A stretch of DNA of 64,000 nucleotides, taken from NCBI RefSeq assembly GCF_000242895.2, contig NC_021171.1:2018001-2082000 (forward strand), written 5' to 3'. How positions within the stretch are numbered: position 1 is the stretch's first letter; every line of letters starts with the position of its first letter. Positions 61,681 through 64,000 of the stretch are shown here, piece after piece. The notes under the pieces are model-generated. The model did not search any database and had not been told where the DNA came from. It was given only the letters and a program-made list of their open reading frames with translations. The position numbers were made by a program, and so were the translations under genes. This stretch comes from Bacillus sp. 1NLA3E (lineage in GTDB: Bacteria; Bacillota; Bacilli; Bacillales; Cytobacillaceae).

Positions 61681-61845
61681 TTGATTTCTCTAATGAACCA
61701 TCAAATTATTTTTGTACCAGTTCTAATGATATTATTTCTCTTGGCTCTTGCTCTTAATAAAAAGATATGGCTGTGTTTATCCGCAATCGGGCGCTTTCCT
61801 ATAATAAGGAAAGTGCTTTTATCCATTTTAGGGCCATTTAATTGA
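61681..61845 (+). CDS. Short membrane ORF fused into a repeat
   Basis: TTG 61681 follows AAAAGGAGGAAGACAGTC, a strong site. The first half is a membrane helix (IIFVPVLMILFLLALALNK). The rest (SAIGRFPIIRKVLLSIL) is translated from the dispersed repeat at 61780, so the natural C-terminus was likely replaced by repeat insertion. Low confidence as a functional gene. Confidence 0.35.
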   Translation: MISLMNHQIIFVPVLMILFLLALALNKKIWLCLSAIGRFPIIRKVLLSILGPFN

Positions 61846-61930
61846 ATAACACTTTAAAGAAAATTGGATAATGTATGGTAGAGCTTAGAAGAGATTGTGA
61901 AGTTTTGTACTTAAAGTAACGTGGCAGTTT
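61780..61930. repeat. Dispersed GGGCGC hairpin repeat, copy 2
   Basis: CCGCAATCGGGCGCTTTCCT begins the best-preserved copy. AAAGCGCC-type stem arms (GCTTTCCT...AGGAAAGTGC) form a hairpin, then TTTAGGGCCATTTAATTGAA and ACTTTAAAGAAAATTGGATA match copy 1. Confidence 0.65.
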
Positions 61931-62034
61931 AGTTGAACAAGGAATGATAAGGTCTGCAAACGGTAGGAAAGATATTTTGTATTTGAGGGTTTATATTTTT
62001 TTATTGCAAAGAATAAGAACAGGAGGTGATAAAT

Positions 62035-62214
62035 ATGAATAATGAAGAAAACAATGGCATTCACTTTAGGTATAAGGACGACCCTATTGTGAAGCCACCA
62101 GAGGGCCCACCCCCCCCACCATTTGTGGATCCACCAAAGGGCCCACCCCCCCCACCATTTGAGAAGCCACCAGAGGGTCCACCACCCTCTCCATTTCCGA
62201 AAGGCGGAAATTAA
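62035..62214 (+). CDS. Small proline-rich repeat protein, 59 residues
   Basis: ATG 62035 after AGGAGGTGATAA. The product (MNNEENNGIHFRYKDDPIV) contains three copies of a P-P-x-G-P-P-P-P-P-F unit; GGCCCACCCCCCCCACCATTT occurs twice exactly in the DNA. The ending is SPFPKGGN. No signal peptide. Similar short proline-rich proteins are often spore-associated. It resembles the repeat protein at 48777 in style only. Confidence 0.65.
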   Translation: MNNEENNGIHFRYKDDPIVKPPEGPPPPPFVDPPKGPPPPPFEKPPEGPPPSPFPKGGN

Positions 62215-62774
62215 TTTGGTGATGGAAGTGGATTGGGTGTTCCCGACAGAGAATTTGGTGGAGTTATTGTGTTCTAGTAGGGGATGATATCCCTGCTAAA
62301 CCATCAGGAAGTACCGAGCTAGATTTGTTCCAATAAAAATAATGTTTTTTAGACTTTTAGGTAGGGTTGTAGCTGATAAGGCTCAGCCCTACTATTTTTC
62401 TCATATATCCAGGAAACGGTTCATAATTTATTAAAATGTGTGAGCAACGATAAATATAGGTTTCTGAGGCAACCCTTTTTATTCTTGAACAAATAGCAAG
62501 ATTGTGAAGTTTTGTACTTAAATTAACGGGCGCATTTCTGCAGCAAGAAATGCGCTATTCTTAATGATTGGGCCAGATTGTTTAGCAACGATAAGTAAGA
62601 GAAATGGATATTGTGAAGAAATGTACTTAAGCTAAAGAAGCAGATTAGTTTAGGAACAATCCCGTTTTTACCATAAGAAATTTAATATTGCTTATTTCTA
62701 TTTATAATAAGATTTTTAATAAAAATTTATAAATTGCCCATAATAGTAAGTGAATTCTTATTATGGGGGTATGT
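62215..62774. other. Gap with repeat copy 3
   Basis: The segment 62478-62640 carries GTACTTAAATTAACGGGCGC, a hairpin GCATTTCTGCAGCAAGAAATGC and GTGAAGAAATGTACTTAAGC, matching the dispersed repeat family. Nothing coding is recognised in this region. Confidence 0.5.
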
Positions 62775-62867
62775 ATGGATAAATATGAAAAAATTAAGCA
62801 AGCAAAGACTTTATTACATGAACTCGTGGTAGAGGATTGGAAAACGAGTGGTGATGGACATACTTAA
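62775..62867 (+). CDS. Tiny ORF, 30 residues
   Basis: ATG 62775 after TATGGGGGTATGT gives MDKYEKIKQAKTLLHELVVE then DWKTSGDGHT. It looks coding in composition but is short; it might be a fragment of a larger lost gene. Not recognised. Confidence 0.25.
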   Translation: MDKYEKIKQAKTLLHELVVEDWKTSGDGHT

Positions 62868-62963
62868 ACTGTTTGGTTCATCCTTTCTGTACAAATAAGA
62901 GAATGGAAAGTTAGCATATAGGAATGTTATAAAAGAATTTTTAGGGAGGGGCTTTTTAAAATC

Positions 62964-63941
62964 ATGGAAATAAAAAAATTAACGCCAGCAGAAATCTCTA
63001 ATCTTTGGACTTCCTATGTAGCAAATACGATGGGAGTATGGGTTTCTCGTCACTTTATAGCAACAACACAAGATCAAGAATTGTTAAAAATGCTTAAGTT
63101 TACCGAAGAAATTGCGATTAAGGAGTCAGAACAATCGAAATTATTCTTAATAGAAGCTGGACAACCCCTTCCACAACCATTTGATGAAAATGATGTAAAA
63201 ATAAATGCTCGCCCTCTTTTTACAGATCACTATGTCATCCTTCTGAAATATGGATTGGTCCAAGCAGCTAATACAGTGAATTCTCTATCGTTAAATACTT
63301 CATCCCGTGGTGATATCCTTTCTTTTTACAAAATGTGCCTTGAAAACTCATCTGAACTACTAAGACAATGTATGAATCTTATGCAAAACAAGGGGTTACA
63401 ACACCCTGAAATTCACATTCCCACCCCAGACCTGGTAGAAAAAGTGGATTCACAAAATTTTTTGTCAGGTTTGTTTACTGATACAAGACCGCTAAATGCA
63501 CTCGAAATAGGTCAAATAGTTCATAATTTTCATGCGACTGAGATCCATAAGGAGTTTATCAGTGGGGCTGCACAGGTTACTAATTCTAAAGAGCTGAAAG
63601 AGCATTATCAACGCGGGGTTGATATTTCTGATAAACAACTTGAAATATTTCAATCAATTCTTACAAAAAATGGCTTGCCCAAACTGCCAACATGGGAAAC
63701 TGAAATCCTTGATACAACTGCTTCACCTTTTTCTGAACGGGTTATGCTTTATAAACACGCTGCATTAACATCACAGGCCTCTGCACGATATGGAGCTACA
63801 TTGTCGAGCACAACAAGAAAGGATATTGGAGCACACTTTATGCGCTTAATGGGGGAAACTCTTAAGTATGGTGAAGATACTGCTAATCTCCTGATTAAAT
63901 ACAAATTTTTGGATCAATTACCGATGGCGAAAGGGCAGTAA
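62964..63941 (+). CDS. DUF3231 family protein
   Basis: A 325-residue paralogue of the protein at 57847, starting at ATG 62964 after AGGGAGGGG. The N-terminal LTPAEISNLWTSYVANTMGVW and the internal NFLSGLFTDTRPLNALEIGQIVHNFH match the duplicated DUF3231 helical domain. The two genes, about 4 kb apart and in opposite orientations, may derive from duplication. Function unknown; the family occurs in spore-forming Firmicutes. Confidence 0.9.
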   Translation: MEIKKLTPAEISNLWTSYVANTMGVWVSRHFIATTQDQELLKMLKFTEEIAIKESEQSKLFLIEAGQPLPQPFDENDVKINARPLFTDHYVILLKYGLVQAANTVNSLSLNTSSRGDILSFYKMCLENSSELLRQCMNLMQNKGLQHPEIHIPTPDLVEKVDSQNFLSGLFTDTRPLNALEIGQIVHNFHATEIHKEFISGAAQVTNSKELKEHYQRGVDISDKQLEIFQSILTKNGLPKLPTWETEILDTTASPFSERVMLYKHAALTSQASARYGATLSSTTRKDIGAHFMRLMGETLKYGEDTANLLIKYKFLDQLPMAKGQ

Positions 63942-64000
63942 CTAGATCCTATTTAGTTAAGTTTTTTATCTAACACTATTCCAAAGATATTTTAGGATGA

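Overview
The window looks like chromosome from a low-GC Gram-positive of the Bacillaceae (Bacillus, Neobacillus or a relative). This rests on strong AGGAGG ribosome-binding sites, frequent TTG and GTG starts, AT-rich spacers, and families typical of the group: DUF3231, DUF1835, WGxxGxxG, YHYH, LytS/LytT and an OFA-type transporter. The species cannot be fixed from the sequence alone.

Left third (1-25.7 kb): a large aromatic catabolic region. It opens with the C-terminal part of an IclR regulator. A promoter and operator-like palindromes follow, then acetaldehyde dehydrogenase and 4-hydroxy-2-oxovalerate aldolase. A divergent GntR/FCD repressor separates these from a long plus-strand series. 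That series encodes an M24 creatinase-like hydrolase, ATP-dependent hydantoinase/oxoprolinase subunits A and B, an NCS1-type permease, an acyl-CoA-dehydrogenase-fold flavoprotein, an SDR dehydrogenase, Rieske oxygenase alpha and beta, and a glutamine-synthetase-like ligase. Next come a small unknown protein, an LLM-type FMN monooxygenase, an extradiol (catechol 2,3-type) dioxygenase, a plant-type ferredoxin and a flavin reductase. A decayed stretch with a second ferredoxin follows, then a GlcG-like protein, 2-hydroxymuconic semialdehyde dehydrogenase, the hydratase, 4-oxalocrotonate decarboxylase and tautomerase. Together these make a complete oxalocrotonate branch of meta-cleavage, from catechol to pyruvate and acetyl-CoA. 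The upper genes suggest the substrate is a nitrogen-containing aromatic (aniline-like amine, indolic or lactam compound) that is imported, opened or glutamylated, hydroxylated and delivered as a catechol. The substrate is inference.

25.9-27.3 kb: a full IS3-family insertion sequence with a 4-bp target duplication closes the catabolic region.

27.5-46.1 kb: accessory chromosome with OsmC, DUF1835, two YHYH surface proteins, an exonuclease-BRCT protein, a membrane J-domain protein, a broken GHKL ATPase, a MazG-like pyrophosphohydrolase overlapping a PLD-helicase, a HIT protein, and a NERD-UvrD helicase split by an antisense group II intron. Several genes here are broken, and there are tandem non-coding repeats.

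46.1-64 kb: small surface, coat-like and membrane genes, palindromic repeats tied to truncated copies of the helicase tail, a LytS/LytT two-component system followed by an OFA-family transporter, two DUF3231 genes, a frameshifted tautomerase-like gene, and a dispersed hairpin repeat family between 57 and 62.7 kb. No rRNA, tRNA or CRISPR array was seen.

Gaps over 300 bases: 2778-3318 and 20122-21400 hold decayed sequence. 4036-4507 is a divergent regulatory region. 452-842, 31711-32849, 46159-46579, 52357-52945, 56768-57357, 58852-59468, 60751-61092, 61342-61680 and 62215-62963 hold the terminators, promoters, repeats or tiny ORFs listed below and otherwise nothing recognised. In 29127-29532 only two hairpins were seen, and in 29878-30321 nothing.
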